A stretch of DNA of 64,000 bases. It comes from an uncultured Eubacteriales bacterium. GTDB lineage: Bacteria > Bacillota > Clostridia > Christensenellales > UBA1242. The notes beneath the pieces were generated by a model, which was not told where the DNA came from, made no database searches, and saw only the letters and a list, made by a program, of their open reading frames with translations. The translations under genes and the position numbers were made by a program. Within the stretch, counting starts at the first letter, position 1; every line of letters begins with the position of its first letter. This document shows positions 1 to 8,186 of the stretch, piece by piece. The DNA lies in assembly GCA_900551855.1 (NCBI GenBank), contig URXM01000005.1:36479-100478 (forward strand), given 5' to 3'.

Positions 1-55
1 GATTTTTAAAAAATGATGTGTTATAATTACATAGATAATTTTTAAGGAGAAAGAG

Positions 56-325
56 ATGGCAAACATTAAATCAGCAAAGAAAAGAGTATTGATTGAAAGA
101 GAAAGAAATGTAAGAAACAATTCTGTTAAATCTGAAATCAAAACATATACAAAAAAATTCAAAGCAGAACTTGCTGTTGATGTGGCAAAAGCAGAAGAAG
201 TTTATAAAGAACTTGTTGCAAAGCTTGACAGTGCCGCAGGAAATGGCGTAATTCATCAAAATTCTGCAAGCAGAAAGAAAGCACACTTTGCAAAATTGTT
301 AGACAATGCAAAGAAAAGCAAGTAA
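56..325 (+). CDS. rpsT: 30S ribosomal protein S20
   Basis: The 89-residue basic protein begins MANIKSAKKR and is lysine-rich throughout, as S20 proteins are. S20 binds 16S rRNA early in small-subunit assembly. The length fits the family (about 85-90 residues). An AAGGAG ribosome site lies a few bases before the ATG, and a TATAAT -10 box is visible at 22-27, so the gene probably has its own promoter. A hairpin terminator follows at once, so it is likely monocistronic. The identification is secure. Confidence 0.97.
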   Translation: MANIKSAKKRVLIERERNVRNNSVKSEIKTYTKKFKAELAVDVAKAEEVYKELVAKLDSAAGNGVIHQNSASRKKAHFAKLLDNAKKSK

Positions 326-340
326 TTTATTTTAAATAAA

Positions 341-372
341 AAAAAGAAGAGAATAAAATTCTCTTCTTTTTT
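341..372 (+). terminator. Rho-independent terminator of rpsT
   Basis: A perfect AAGAAGAGAAT / ATTCTCTTCTT stem with a three-base loop is followed by a run of T. It lies 15 bases after the rpsT stop. Confidence 0.9.
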
Positions 373-455
373 ATGTTGATAACTGAATGTCAAAAATAAA
401 TAATAATATAATACTTTTATTTTGAAATTTATTTAAGTTATGATAATATAAATAT

Positions 456-1115
456 ATGATAAAAATAACAAAAAGTTGGGTAAGTCTTTTAAAAGAAGAA
501 TTTGAAAAACCATATTTTAAAAACCTTCAAAAATTTTTGGAAAGTGAATATCAAATTCACACTGTTTATCCAGCAATGGAAAACATTTTCAATGCACTTA
601 ATGCAGTAAAATATGAAGATGTAAAGGTTGTTATCATTGGACAAGACCCTTATCACGAACCAAACCAAGCACACGGGCTTGCTTTTTCTGTTCAAGACGG
701 TGTCGATTTGCCACCTTCACTTGTAAACATTTACAAAGAAATCGAAGATGATTTGCATATAAAATGCAAAAAGACAGGAAACCTTATGCGTTGGGCAAAG
801 CAAGGAGTTTTGCTATTAAACACAAGTTTGACTGTTCGAAGAGGACAAGCAAATTCACATAGAGGCAAAGGCTGGGAAATTTTCACAAACAAAATCATTG
901 AACTTCTTTCACAAAGAAAAGATCCAATGGTTTTCATCTTGTGGGGTTCAAATGCACAAAGCTTTGAAAGTATAATCGGAAAGCAACATTTGATATTGAA
1001 AGCACCCCACCCAAGTCCATTGTCAGCATATAGAGGATTTTTTGGTTGCAAACATTTCTCAAAAGCAAACAACTTTTTGATAGAGCACGGAAAAACTCCA
1101 ATAAATTGGGAATAA
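456..1115 (+). CDS. ung: uracil-DNA glycosylase
   Basis: This 219-residue family 1 uracil-DNA glycosylase removes uracil from DNA at the start of base excision repair. The GQDPYH motif (catalytic Asp, about residues 61-66), the LLLNTSLTV strand and the C-terminal HPSPLSAYRGFFG loop are all present, and the length is normal. No Shine-Dalgarno sequence is visible before the ATG. A weak promoter (TTGAAA at 422-427, 16-bp gap, TAATAT at 444-449) would start transcription close to the ATG, so the message may be leaderless. A terminator follows directly. Confidence 0.96.
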   Translation: MIKITKSWVSLLKEEFEKPYFKNLQKFLESEYQIHTVYPAMENIFNALNAVKYEDVKVVIIGQDPYHEPNQAHGLAFSVQDGVDLPPSLVNIYKEIEDDLHIKCKKTGNLMRWAKQGVLLLNTSLTVRRGQANSHRGKGWEIFTNKIIELLSQRKDPMVFILWGSNAQSFESIIGKQHLILKAPHPSPLSAYRGFFGCKHFSKANNFLIEHGKTPINWE

Positions 1116-1144
1116 AAAAAGAAGTCATTACGACTTCTTTTTTC
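1114..1144 (+). terminator. terminator after ung
   Basis: The stem AAAAGAAGTC / GACTTCTTTT with loop ATTAC is followed by T residues. The A-run on the other side means it may also stop the leftward tRNA transcript. Confidence 0.85.
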
Positions 1145-1164
1145 TACCAAACACTAAAAAGTCT

Positions 1165-1250
1165 TGGTGCTGGTGGTGGGAGTCGAACCCACACGTCCTT
1201 TCGAACTCAGGATTTTAAGTCCTGTGCGTCTGCCATTCCGCCACACCAGC
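1165..1250 (-). tRNA. tRNA-Leu (UAA)
   Basis: On the minus strand the gene runs from GCTGGTG to CACCAGCACCA and encodes its own CCA. The anticodon loop reads CTTAAAA, giving anticodon TAA. It has the long variable arm of class II tRNAs (86 nt in all) and a GTTCGAC T-loop. It lies just downstream of tRNA-Cys and shares its promoter. Confidence 0.95.
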
Positions 1251-1279
1251 ATAAGTTCAAAAAAGATGATAAAACAATT

Positions 1280-1354
1280 TGGAGGTACCACCCGGATTTG
1301 AACCGGGGAATAAAGGTGTTGCAGACCTTTGCCTTACCGCTTGGCGATGGTACC
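1280..1354 (-). tRNA. tRNA-Cys (GCA)
   Basis: This minus-strand cloverleaf runs from GGTACCA to TGGTACCTCCA with encoded CCA. The anticodon loop CTGCAAC gives anticodon GCA and the T-loop is GTTCAAA. It is the first gene of a two-tRNA transcript with tRNA-Leu. Confidence 0.95.
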
Positions 1355-1387
1355 ATATGTTTCAATCATCTTTTTGAAATCGTATTA

Positions 1388-1416
1388 AATATATCACATA
1401 AACGACGATTTGTCAA
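1388..1416 (-). promoter_or_regulatory. promoter of the tRNA-Cys/tRNA-Leu unit
   Basis: On the minus strand, a perfect -35 TTGACA (1416-1411), a 17-bp spacer and -10 TATATT (1393-1388) point at tRNA-Cys 34 bp downstream. Confidence 0.8.
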
Positions 1417-1530
1417 ACTTATTTTAAAACTTTTATTACCTTTTAAATAATTTATATTCACTTAAAAAACAAAATGACAAAGTGATAAAAAATAAAATTT
1501 ACGCAATTTTAAAGAAATTATCAAAAACGC

Positions 1531-1559
1531 TTGATTTTTTATCAATTATTTGTTATATT
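1531..1559 (+). promoter_or_regulatory. promoter of tRNA-Gly
   Basis: TTGATT (1531-1536), a 17-bp spacer and TATATT (1554-1559) lie 40 bp before the tRNA. This is the only obvious promoter between the divergent tRNA units. Confidence 0.65.
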
Positions 1560-1599
1560 ATTAGAGCGATTGACAGAAGCAATGCATAAAAAACAATAT

Positions 1600-1674
1600 G
1601 CGGGAGTGGCTCAGTGGTAGAGCGTTGCCTTGCCAAGGCAAATGTCGCGAGTTCGAATCTCGTCTTCCGCTCCA
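1600..1674 (+). tRNA. tRNA-Gly (GCC)
   Basis: The sequence runs from GCGGGAG to CTTCCGCTCCA with encoded CCA. Anticodon loop TTGCCAA gives GCC, and the T-loop is GTTCGAA. The cloverleaf is intact at 75 nt. Confidence 0.96.
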
Positions 1675-1677
1675 AAT

Positions 1678-1709
1678 AAAAAGTTCTCATTTAAAATGAG
1701 AACTTTTTT
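1678..1709 (+). terminator. terminator after tRNA-Gly
   Basis: Stem AAGTTCTCATTT / AAATGAGAACTT is followed by seven T residues, a few bases past the tRNA CCA. Confidence 0.9.
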
Positions 1710-1742
1710 TATTTTATCAAAATCAGAATTAAAAACAAAAAA

Positions 1743-2222
1743 CTATTTAGAAATATCAGCAAAAGAGAAATCCAATGCTTTGTTTAAATCACCAACTTTT
1801 ACTTCCACTTGATAACCAATTTTTCCACCACTAAACATAATAGTATCAAAATTTTTAGCAGATTCATCAATAACAGTAACAAACTGTTTTTTCATACCAA
1901 TAGGAGAACAACCTCCGTGAATATAACCTGTCAAAGGCAACAATTCTTTAGACTTTAGCATTTCAACATTCTTTTCGTTTACAGAATTTGCAGCTTTTTT
2001 AAGATCAAGTTCTTTGTTTACAGGGACAAGAAAGACAAAATGTTCTTTAGAATGCCCCACTGTAACTAATGTTTTGAAAGTTTGACTAGGGTTCTCTCCC
2101 AAGAAATCAGCCACTTCCATTCCCCCAACAGCATCAGAATCTAAATAAATGTGACTGACATAGTCAACTCCCGCCTGTTCAAGCAATCTCATAACATTAG
2201 TTTTCTTTGCATCGCGTTTCAT
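1743..2222 (-). CDS. ybaK: YbaK/EbsC-family aminoacyl-tRNA deacylase
   Basis: The 159-residue protein matches the YbaK/EbsC family, which hydrolyses mischarged Cys-tRNA(Pro) in trans to ProRS. Family landmarks seen are the N-terminal KTNVMRLLEQAGV helix, FKTLVTVG carrying the catalytic lysine, and the glycine-rich GYIHGGCSPIG loop near residue 110. The ATG at 2222 is preferred. An upstream in-frame TTG at 2240 would place the only GAGG motif inside the coding region. It follows the SbcC-like gene by 15 bp and is probably the last gene of that operon. Cysteine in GGCSP is family-typical, so cysteine-tRNA editing is the best guess. Confidence 0.88.
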   Translation of the reverse strand: MKRDAKKTNVMRLLEQAGVDYVSHIYLDSDAVGGMEVADFLGENPSQTFKTLVTVGHSKEHFVFLVPVNKELDLKKAANSVNEKNVEMLKSKELLPLTGYIHGGCSPIGMKKQFVTVIDESAKNFDTIMFSGGKIGYQVEVKVGDLNKALDFSFADISK

Positions 2223-2236
2223 AAATTTATACAACC

Positions 2237-4093
2237 TCAAGTTCTAGCTTTTTGACATGTAAAAAGCACAATTTGATAATCATCTTTCATTTCATTAAGA
2301 AGCTTTCTTGCAATTTCCAATTTGTCGTCATCAAAATTTGCAAATGGGTCATCAAGAATGATTGCTGGTTTTTCTTTCTTAAAAAGCAGGTCAATAAGAG
2401 CAAACCTTTTGCAAATGTAAACCAAATCATAAAGTCCTGCGCTCAAATAATCAACATCGCTGTATTTATCGCCAAATCTAAGTCCCAAATTTGAGTCAAT
2501 AACAATCTCATCACCATCATTCAAGAATCGCTTATAATACCTATTAAAACGGCTAGAAACTGGCTCTATATAACGATTTGAAATTGAATCTCTTGAATGT
2601 TCCAAAAACTTTGAAGTTCTTGACAAAATATCAAGTTTCTTTTGATACTCATTCAGTTTTTCATTTTTAAATGAAAAATTATCATTAAGCTCAAAGAGCT
2701 TGTCTTGCAAAGCTTCAAGCTCTTCATTGTAATGTTTTTTATCATTCAACAACTCTATGTTTCTTTTTTCAATGCTAGATAATTTTTGAGACATATAAGA
2801 ATTTTGAGAATAATAATTTTGAATATCATAACCAAAATCCAATCTAAATTGTTTTTGAAGAGCACCCAATTCCATTGCTTTAGATTCTACTTCAGAATTA
2901 AGTTTTACTATTTCTTCATCAATAAATCTTATATCCCCAACAATATTGTCAAAGTTATTTAACTCTACTCTTATTTGCTTTGAATTTATATGATACTTTT
3001 TAAGAATTTCAGTATATTTTTTTAAATCTTCAACACAAGATCTCAAGATCAAAATACACACAATCATGCAAGCAAGAGCCAACAAAGTTACAACTGCTGA
3101 TATTATAAAAAGCAAGTTTATATGGAAAACACCTCCACAAATTAAAGATATTCCACCAATTATTGCCAAAAGCATAAAAATATAAATAGCACTGTTAACT
3201 TTGTGTCCCTTTTTAACATTGTTTTGACTCTTCAAAAAATCATAATCACTTTTTTGAATTTTCACTCCGTTTAATAAGGTATTTTTTCTTTGCATTTTTT
3301 CATTTATTTTTTCTTTATCAGCATCAATAATTGATTCAAGAGCAACACTTTTGTTTATCATAGCGGAAACATCTTTTTCGGTGTTCTTCTTATTTACGTT
3401 AGAAATTTTTTGTTGGGTTTGAGCATTTTCTTTTAACTCATCTTCAACTCTTTTTAATTTTATATTCAAAACTTCTGCTTTAGCTTTGTTTCTTTCAATC
3501 TCATCATTAAGATCTTCAATTTTCAATGCTTTTGCATCAGCTTTTATTTCTTTAACTTTTTTCTGTATCAAATTTTGAGCGTTATCATAGTTGTCAACAT
3601 CATCTCCACTTAAAACTCCTGTTGACAAACTTGCTCTTATATCATCATTTATACCACTCATCAAATTTTGTTGACCAAAAAAAGTTGAGTTTTCAAATGT
3701 CTCTTTTCCGATACCAAAAAGTTCTTCTCCCAAATTTGATGAAAAATCATTTGATGTCAAATTTGTTTTTGCATCAAAAAGATAAAATTTATCAAGAGTT
3801 GGAGTACTTCCAAATTGTCTAACCGCAATATAAGTCCCCTTTTTGCAGGAAAAAACAAGTCTTCCACCAAATTTCCCATCATAATCAAAAGGTTTGTACA
3901 AATCTCTTTCTGATTTGTAGTTAGCTCTTTTAGATGTTGGAGGAAGAGAATAAAGCATAGCTTTAATAAATTCTGCTAAAGTGGTCTTACCAAAGCCGTT
4001 TTTTTCATAAAACACTTGCATATTTTGGTCAAATTTAAAATCAGCATTTTTAAACTTACCAAAAGCATCAATGTGACAAGAGATCAACTTCAT
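2237..4093 (-). CDS. SbcC/YhaN-like SMC-type ATPase
   Basis: The 618-residue protein has an N-terminal ABC/SMC half-ATPase with a Walker A variant (EKNGFGKTTLAEF, about residues 33-45). A long coiled coil follows, interrupted by two hydrophobic segments around residues 300-350, and a C-terminal half has Walker B (PAIILDDPFANFD). The central transmembrane pair and short coiled coils resemble Bacillus YhaN rather than classic SbcC. The start at 4093 overlaps the stop of the metallophosphoesterase gene as ATGA, so the two are translationally coupled. The pair probably forms a membrane-associated Mre11/Rad50-type complex for DNA-end processing; the substrate is inferred. Confidence 0.85.
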   Translation of the reverse strand: MKLISCHIDAFGKFKNADFKFDQNMQVFYEKNGFGKTTLAEFIKAMLYSLPPTSKRANYKSERDLYKPFDYDGKFGGRLVFSCKKGTYIAVRQFGSTPTLDKFYLFDAKTNLTSNDFSSNLGEELFGIGKETFENSTFFGQQNLMSGINDDIRASLSTGVLSGDDVDNYDNAQNLIQKKVKEIKADAKALKIEDLNDEIERNKAKAEVLNIKLKRVEDELKENAQTQQKISNVNKKNTEKDVSAMINKSVALESIIDADKEKINEKMQRKNTLLNGVKIQKSDYDFLKSQNNVKKGHKVNSAIYIFMLLAIIGGISLICGGVFHINLLFIISAVVTLLALACMIVCILILRSCVEDLKKYTEILKKYHINSKQIRVELNNFDNIVGDIRFIDEEIVKLNSEVESKAMELGALQKQFRLDFGYDIQNYYSQNSYMSQKLSSIEKRNIELLNDKKHYNEELEALQDKLFELNDNFSFKNEKLNEYQKKLDILSRTSKFLEHSRDSISNRYIEPVSSRFNRYYKRFLNDGDEIVIDSNLGLRFGDKYSDVDYLSAGLYDLVYICKRFALIDLLFKKEKPAIILDDPFANFDDDKLEIARKLLNEMKDDYQIVLFTCQKART

Positions 4094-5169
4094 AGTGAAA
4101 TTTCCTCCCCTTTCAAAGCTTCCAATCCAGCAATGCAAATTTCTTGCTTTGTTTCTTCATCAAGATCTTCATCTGCCATGACTTCTTGAATAAATTCTGC
4201 TTTTAAAGAAAGCCTTTCTTTTGCATATTTTTCAATGTCAAAAAATATTTTAGTTTCGTCCAAAACTTCCAAATAGAAAAATTTGTTTTTATATTTTTCA
4301 ACAATCAAATTTTTGTCAAATTCTTCATCTTCTTTTCTCTGTCCAACCAAAACAATTCTCACAATATCAAGCACGCCATAAGAAGCAGTTGCTTTATCTA
4401 TTTTACCAAAAAGTTCGTCAATATTTTTCAGTTTATCAACGGCAATTTCTACACTTCTATATTTGTATTTTGCAAAAGGAATAAAATTCCTCTCCATCTT
4501 TCCATCATGAACATTCAAAAGATAAAAACCATAATCTTCATCTAAATAGCTAAATGAATTTGACTCCAAACAACCCGAATATGACCAAGTACCTCTTTTG
4601 TCAATTTTACCTTCGTCTTTTTTATGAATATGACCTAAAGCTAAATAATCAATAAACTTATCATCCAATCTTTTTAATTGAATTGGTTCACTGTATTTGT
4701 CTCCAGTTAAAACAGGCCCATGCATCATCATGATGTTAAAATCTGATTTTTGAAAATTTATAGAATCATAAAAATCAGAAGGAAGGTTTCTTTGAAAACT
4801 TACCCCTCCTATACAAACTTCACCAAAATCTATCTTTGAAAAATCATTTCCAAAAACTACAAAATTTGAAGGATATTTATCAAAAATAGTGAATCCTTCA
4901 TCATGATTTCCCCAAATATAGAAAAATGTAATGTCTTTATGATTTTCAATAACTTCTTGGACAGTTTTTAAAGTCTTTTTTAAAACTTTTTTCTCGTCAA
5001 AAACATCTCCACAAAGCATAATAGCTGTGACTTTGTTTTTTTCTGCGAAATCAACCATGTCAACAAAATTTTGTAATATTTGATGACGCTTTAAAGCTCT
5101 TTTTTCAGGAGAAAACTTACTAAATTTATTGCTATCAATATGTAGATCTGCACAATGAATTATTTTCAT
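4090..5169 (-). CDS. SbcD/YhaO-like metallophosphoesterase (DNA repair exonuclease)
   Basis: This 359-residue calcineurin-like phosphoesterase shows the metal-binding motifs in order: CADLHID (residues 6-12), LCGDVFDE (about 52), WGNHDE (about 86) and LGHIHKKD (about 178). This is the Mre11/SbcD nuclease fold, and the gene partners the coupled SMC-like ATPase downstream. There is no Shine-Dalgarno sequence. A good promoter (5176-5204) ends six bases before the ATG, so the transcript is likely leaderless. Nuclease activity on double-strand ends or hairpins is inferred from the family. Confidence 0.9.
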   Translation of the reverse strand: MKIIHCADLHIDSNKFSKFSPEKRALKRHQILQNFVDMVDFAEKNKVTAIMLCGDVFDEKKVLKKTLKTVQEVIENHKDITFFYIWGNHDEGFTIFDKYPSNFVVFGNDFSKIDFGEVCIGGVSFQRNLPSDFYDSINFQKSDFNIMMMHGPVLTGDKYSEPIQLKRLDDKFIDYLALGHIHKKDEGKIDKRGTWSYSGCLESNSFSYLDEDYGFYLLNVHDGKMERNFIPFAKYKYRSVEIAVDKLKNIDELFGKIDKATASYGVLDIVRIVLVGQRKEDEEFDKNLIVEKYKNKFFYLEVLDETKIFFDIEKYAKERLSLKAEFIQEVMADEDLDEETKQEICIAGLEALKGEEISL

Positions 5170-5175
5170 ACCTAA

Positions 5176-5204
5176 ATTATAACAAAGTAAAAAAAATAAG
5201 GCAA
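5176..5204 (-). promoter_or_regulatory. promoter of the sbcD-like operon, leaderless geometry
   Basis: Minus-strand TTGCCT (5204-5199), 17-bp spacer and perfect TATAAT (5181-5176). Only six bases separate the -10 box from the ATG at 5169, so transcription should begin at or next to the start codon. Confidence 0.75.
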
Positions 5205-5224
5205 AGAAAAATATAAATAAAAAA

Positions 5225-5253
5225 ATAAAAACCGATAGTTAATCGGCTTTTAT
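5225..5253 (-). terminator. terminator of the DUF4097-like gene
   Basis: On the minus strand AAAGCCGAT / ATCGGTTTT (one G-T pair) with loop TAACT is followed by ATTTTTTT. It separates this gene from the sbcD-like promoter. Confidence 0.8.
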
Positions 5254-5266
5254 AAAGTTATAAAAC

Positions 5267-6772
5267 TTATTCAACAACTGTTTCCAAATTGTGTGAAGCA
5301 AGACTATCTTTTAAAACAAGATTATATGAAACAGAAGCATTTGTTTTGATTGTCATCGTTCCAGAAACTGAAGAAGTTCCTCTAACATTCAAAGGATTTT
5401 TTGTTTCCCCTTCAATCAAACCATGACTTACACTGATTTTGTCATCGGAAAGTTTTGTAGTTCCTTCCAAATCATTCAACCATGCAGTTGAAGTAAAGTT
5501 TGCAACACTTGTAATGTTTATCACGATATCACCTTTATCTGTTTCAACATTAACTGTGTTTCCAACAATACCCAAGAAACCAAGAGTGACATCACCATTT
5601 GCATTGACAATTCTCTTTGTGGCATTGTTATTTTCCCCAACAGTGATATCAACTTTAAGGTTGTTTTCGCTCATAACACCTATAGCGCCATTAGCTTCAC
5701 CAACAATCACACTACCTTTGTCAACCAAAGCAGATATTCCACCATCAATCTTGTTGATTTCAACATCAGGTTCTGCACTACCCTTAAATCCATCTCTTCC
5801 ACTTATAGTGAAATTTCCTGAAATATAATCTGCAATGATATTTGGTGCAAGGATTGAATCTTCAGAGTTTGTATAATCAAGATTTCCGTAAACACTGCCA
5901 AACTTATAATTCCCTTGCACGCAAGAAACTTCAACAGTTTGTGCATAGATATAATCAGTAGCCACATTACCTTTTTTGCAAGTAATAGAAAGTTTTTTAT
6001 TTCCAACATTTATCACATCAAAAGCGATAGAACCATTGTTTGTTGTAAGAGAAGTATCACAATTAGCAACAAGACCTTTAAATGTTTGATTTCCTACACT
6101 TACATCATTTGTAGAATACATTTTCCCACTTTCGGCATCCAAGTTAAGAGCTGTCAAAGTTGAAGAATCAAACATTTCTGTAAAGATGATATAAGCACTA
6201 CTTGTTGAAGCGTTAAGACTATTTAACTTAATTTCTTTTGCAGCTTTAGCTTCTGTTCCACCAATGTCAATGTCACCGCTTGTTGTATTAACAGTCAAAT
6301 TCAAGTTAGAAAAATCCAAACTAGAATTTTCAGCAGCATGCAAAATTATTTTTATATCTTTTGATAAGTACATAAAGCCAGTTGGTTCTGTGACATCAAC
6401 TTTCAAAGTTGAACCTTCATAATATACTTGATAATCAAAAGGTGTAGCATTTGAAGAAACAGCAAATCCCTTTGCATTGTTTACAATATACAATCCATCA
6501 AGAGTGTATTCATTGTTTTTCTCAACGATAACACTTGCATAAGAGCAATTTATCTCAATATCTGTGACATTGTTTAAATCCAGTTCCTGCATAGCATCTG
6601 TGGTTTTTGAAATTCTTTGAGAATCACTTGAAGTGAAATATTGCATCCACAAAACAGACTTGCCTGGATTGAACATCATAACAACCAAGCAAATCATAAA
6701 GATAGCAATCAACAACAAGACAAACAAACCAAAATAGAAGAAAAAGCCTTTTCTGATATGTCCTTGTGGCAT
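5267..6772 (-). CDS. membrane-anchored DUF4097-like beta-helical protein
   Basis: The 501-residue protein has a short basic N-terminus and one strong transmembrane segment (about residues 10-35). A long extracytoplasmic region of repeated short beta-strand runs rich in N, G, V and T follows (for example TTSGDIDIGG and NGDVTLGFLG). These ladder-like repeats are typical of DUF4097 'putative adhesin' domains. It may act at the envelope as an adhesin or stress-sensing protein, but no enzyme motif is visible. The start is supported by a GGAGGAG ribosome site and a consensus promoter right upstream. In the phage-free chromosome this gene would lie directly downstream of alaS. Confidence 0.75.
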   Translation of the reverse strand: MPQGHIRKGFFFYFGLFVLLLIAIFMICLVVMMFNPGKSVLWMQYFTSSDSQRISKTTDAMQELDLNNVTDIEINCSYASVIVEKNNEYTLDGLYIVNNAKGFAVSSNATPFDYQVYYEGSTLKVDVTEPTGFMYLSKDIKIILHAAENSSLDFSNLNLTVNTTSGDIDIGGTEAKAAKEIKLNSLNASTSSAYIIFTEMFDSSTLTALNLDAESGKMYSTNDVSVGNQTFKGLVANCDTSLTTNNGSIAFDVINVGNKKLSITCKKGNVATDYIYAQTVEVSCVQGNYKFGSVYGNLDYTNSEDSILAPNIIADYISGNFTISGRDGFKGSAEPDVEINKIDGGISALVDKGSVIVGEANGAIGVMSENNLKVDITVGENNNATKRIVNANGDVTLGFLGIVGNTVNVETDKGDIVINITSVANFTSTAWLNDLEGTTKLSDDKISVSHGLIEGETKNPLNVRGTSSVSGTMTIKTNASVSYNLVLKDSLASHNLETVVE

Positions 6773-6800
6773 AGTCTCCTCCTTTCAATATTATATAAAA

Positions 6801-6829
6801 ATTATATCATATATATTTTTCAATGTCAA
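6801..6829 (-). promoter_or_regulatory. consensus promoter of the DUF4097-like gene beside attL
   Basis: Perfect TTGACA (6829-6824), 17-bp spacer and perfect TATAAT (6806-6801) on the minus strand. The -35 box ends four bases from attL, so prophage integration leaves the promoter intact. Confidence 0.85.
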
Positions 6830-6833
6830 TAAC

Positions 6834-6848
6834 AGAAAAATTAGTCCA
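6834..6848. other. attL core (15-bp direct repeat)
   Basis: AGAAAAATTAGTCCA is identical to 43481-43495. It marks the left junction; host promoter sequence begins four bases to its left. Confidence 0.85.
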
Positions 6849-6937
6849 TGTGATTTGTCAAATGATTTTCAGCATTTTTTTGAAAATATTTTATTTTATT
6901 TGAAAATGTTGTGTCTTTTTGGTTGTTTACAAATAAA

Positions 6938-6964
6938 AATTCCATACCATAATGATACGGAATT
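6938..6964 (-). terminator. terminator at the left prophage end
   Basis: The minus-strand transcript folds as AATTCCGTATC / GGTATGGAATT (two G-U pairs) with loop ATTAT, followed by TTTATTTG. With the palindrome at 7009-7028 it isolates phage transcription from the host gene to the left. Confidence 0.7.
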
Positions 6965-7008
6965 CGTTTTTTAATGTCAACTAAATGAAAAAGAATAACA
7001 AAAAACTA

Positions 7009-7028
7009 TTCCCCCTATATAGGGGGAA
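7009..7028 (-). terminator. 20-bp perfect palindrome, terminator of the DDE gene
   Basis: TTCCCCCTATATAGGGGGAA lies 28 bases past the DDE gene stop. On the minus strand it is followed by TAGTTTTTTG, consistent with Rho-independent termination. Confidence 0.75.
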
Positions 7029-7055
7029 CTCGCCCGCCTTCCCTATTTAGTGTTA

Positions 7056-8096
7056 TTATGCGGCATAAACTTGCCGTATTGTTTTTGGCTTCTTTATAAA
7101 CCTTATGCAGAACTCTTCCCTTTTTTCTTGTAAGAAGTCTAGCAGGTCTTGCCTTTTTTGAAGTGGCGACCACCATACCTTCTTGCCTTCTCTGTTTCTT
7201 AATGAAGAGTGCGGTTTGTTATTGTATCTTATATTCCACTGCATCATTTTCTTTTTTAACTCTGGCAGCGTTTTAAATTTCAAATAATCGTAGAAAAACT
7301 CTTGATCAGTTCTGTGGCTGCGCTCAACCTTCCCATTCAATCTTGGAGTGTATGCTCTTATTAACTGGTGCTTTATGTGTAATTTAGCACACAAAACATC
7401 CAAAGCATGCACCTTTGGTTCTTTCTGGTTCGGCTTTTTAATGTTTGTAAACTCCGAGCCATTGTCTGTTTGTAATATGCTTGGCAAATAGCCGAAGTAT
7501 GCTATTGCTCTTTTTACAAAGTCCAGGGTTGCAGTGATTGTGTGTTCATCGTATGGGTATATAAATCTTTCCCTGGTCGCCTCGTCAATCATTGTGTATT
7601 GATAGTATTTACTTTCGTGCCCGTATAAAATCTCGCCTTTGAAGCACTCTTTTGGCACAAACTTCACATCCATTTGCCACTTAACGCCCAGCATATCTGG
7701 TGTGTCGTATGGTTTTGGTATGTATTTTTGTATTTCTTTGTGTGGTCTTATGTTGTGTCTCAAAACATAATTATAAAAACCACCAAAACTACGACTATAT
7801 GCGTATTTGTCTCGCAGTATTCCATACGCTTCACAGTATGACATGTTTGGCTTTGATAAAACTTTTTTGATTTGTTCCACTTCTGCTTCCGTGTGCTGAT
7901 TAGGATGTATTGTGTCCACTCTGCTGGTTCTATTTTCCAAACTTTCAAGCGTGCCATCATACCTTGCCTTCCAGCGCCACAATGAACGCTCGGTGCATTT
8001 GCATTTTTGACAAACCTTCATTATTGGTTGTTTTTCTTCAAGCCACATTCTCAATGCTCTACGCTTTTGATATGCTGTAAAACTAACGCCTTTCAT
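7056..8096 (-). CDS. DDE (rve) transposase/integrase, IS481/IS3-like
   Basis: The 346-residue protein has an N-terminal helix-turn-helix (about residues 8-60), then an RNase H-like integrase core. Candidate catalytic acids are WQMDVKF (about 140), LQTDNGSEF (about 211) and NGKVERSH (about 255). Such proteins cut and join DNA ends as IS transposases. It has its own promoter and terminators and lies where a phage integrase normally sits, beside attL. Weak inverted ends (TGTCAA at 6975 and its complement ending at 8131) could bound an IS of about 1.16 kb, but no target duplication is seen. It may be an inserted IS or the phage's own recombinase. Confidence 0.85.
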   Translation of the reverse strand: MKGVSFTAYQKRRALRMWLEEKQPIMKVCQKCKCTERSLWRWKARYDGTLESLENRTSRVDTIHPNQHTEAEVEQIKKVLSKPNMSYCEAYGILRDKYAYSRSFGGFYNYVLRHNIRPHKEIQKYIPKPYDTPDMLGVKWQMDVKFVPKECFKGEILYGHESKYYQYTMIDEATRERFIYPYDEHTITATLDFVKRAIAYFGYLPSILQTDNGSEFTNIKKPNQKEPKVHALDVLCAKLHIKHQLIRAYTPRLNGKVERSHRTDQEFFYDYLKFKTLPELKKKMMQWNIRYNNKPHSSLRNREGKKVWWSPLQKRQDLLDFLQEKREEFCIRFIKKPKTIRQVYAA

Positions 8097-8113
8097 AATC
8101 TCACCTCACGGCG

Positions 8114-8142
8114 ATTATACAATTTTTGACAGCAAATATCAA
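8114..8142 (-). promoter_or_regulatory. promoter of the DDE transposase gene
   Basis: Minus-strand TTGATA (8142-8137), 17-bp spacer and TATAAT (8119-8114), then a GAGGTGAG ribosome site before ATG 8096. If the element ends at 8131, the -35 box lies outside it, so expression would depend on the insertion site. Confidence 0.7.
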
Positions 8143-8149
8143 TACCAAC

Positions 8150-8184
8150 AAAAAAATAGGCAAGCCATACCGACCTGCCTATTT
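8150..8184 (-). terminator. terminator of the DGR/late operon, with a shared loop
   Basis: Minus-strand stem AAATAGGC / GCCTATTT is followed by T residues. The loop (AGGTCGGTATGGCTT) closely matches that of the hairpin at 34178-34210, although the lower stems differ. It ends the late operon before the DDE gene. Confidence 0.8.
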
Positions 8185-8186
8185 TA

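Noticed and set aside
1046..1450. Rightward 134-codon open frame
   Set aside because: It runs antisense through two tRNA genes and a terminator and has no ribosome site.
6834..6848. 15-bp repeat as a target-site duplication made by the DDE enzyme
   Set aside because: DDE transposition gives shorter duplications of about 2-10 bp, and the repeat matches a gene 3' end, typical of site-specific integration.
6975..8131. A firmly bounded insertion sequence
   Set aside because: Only TGTCAA matches clearly as inverted ends and no target duplication is visible, so boundaries are kept tentative.
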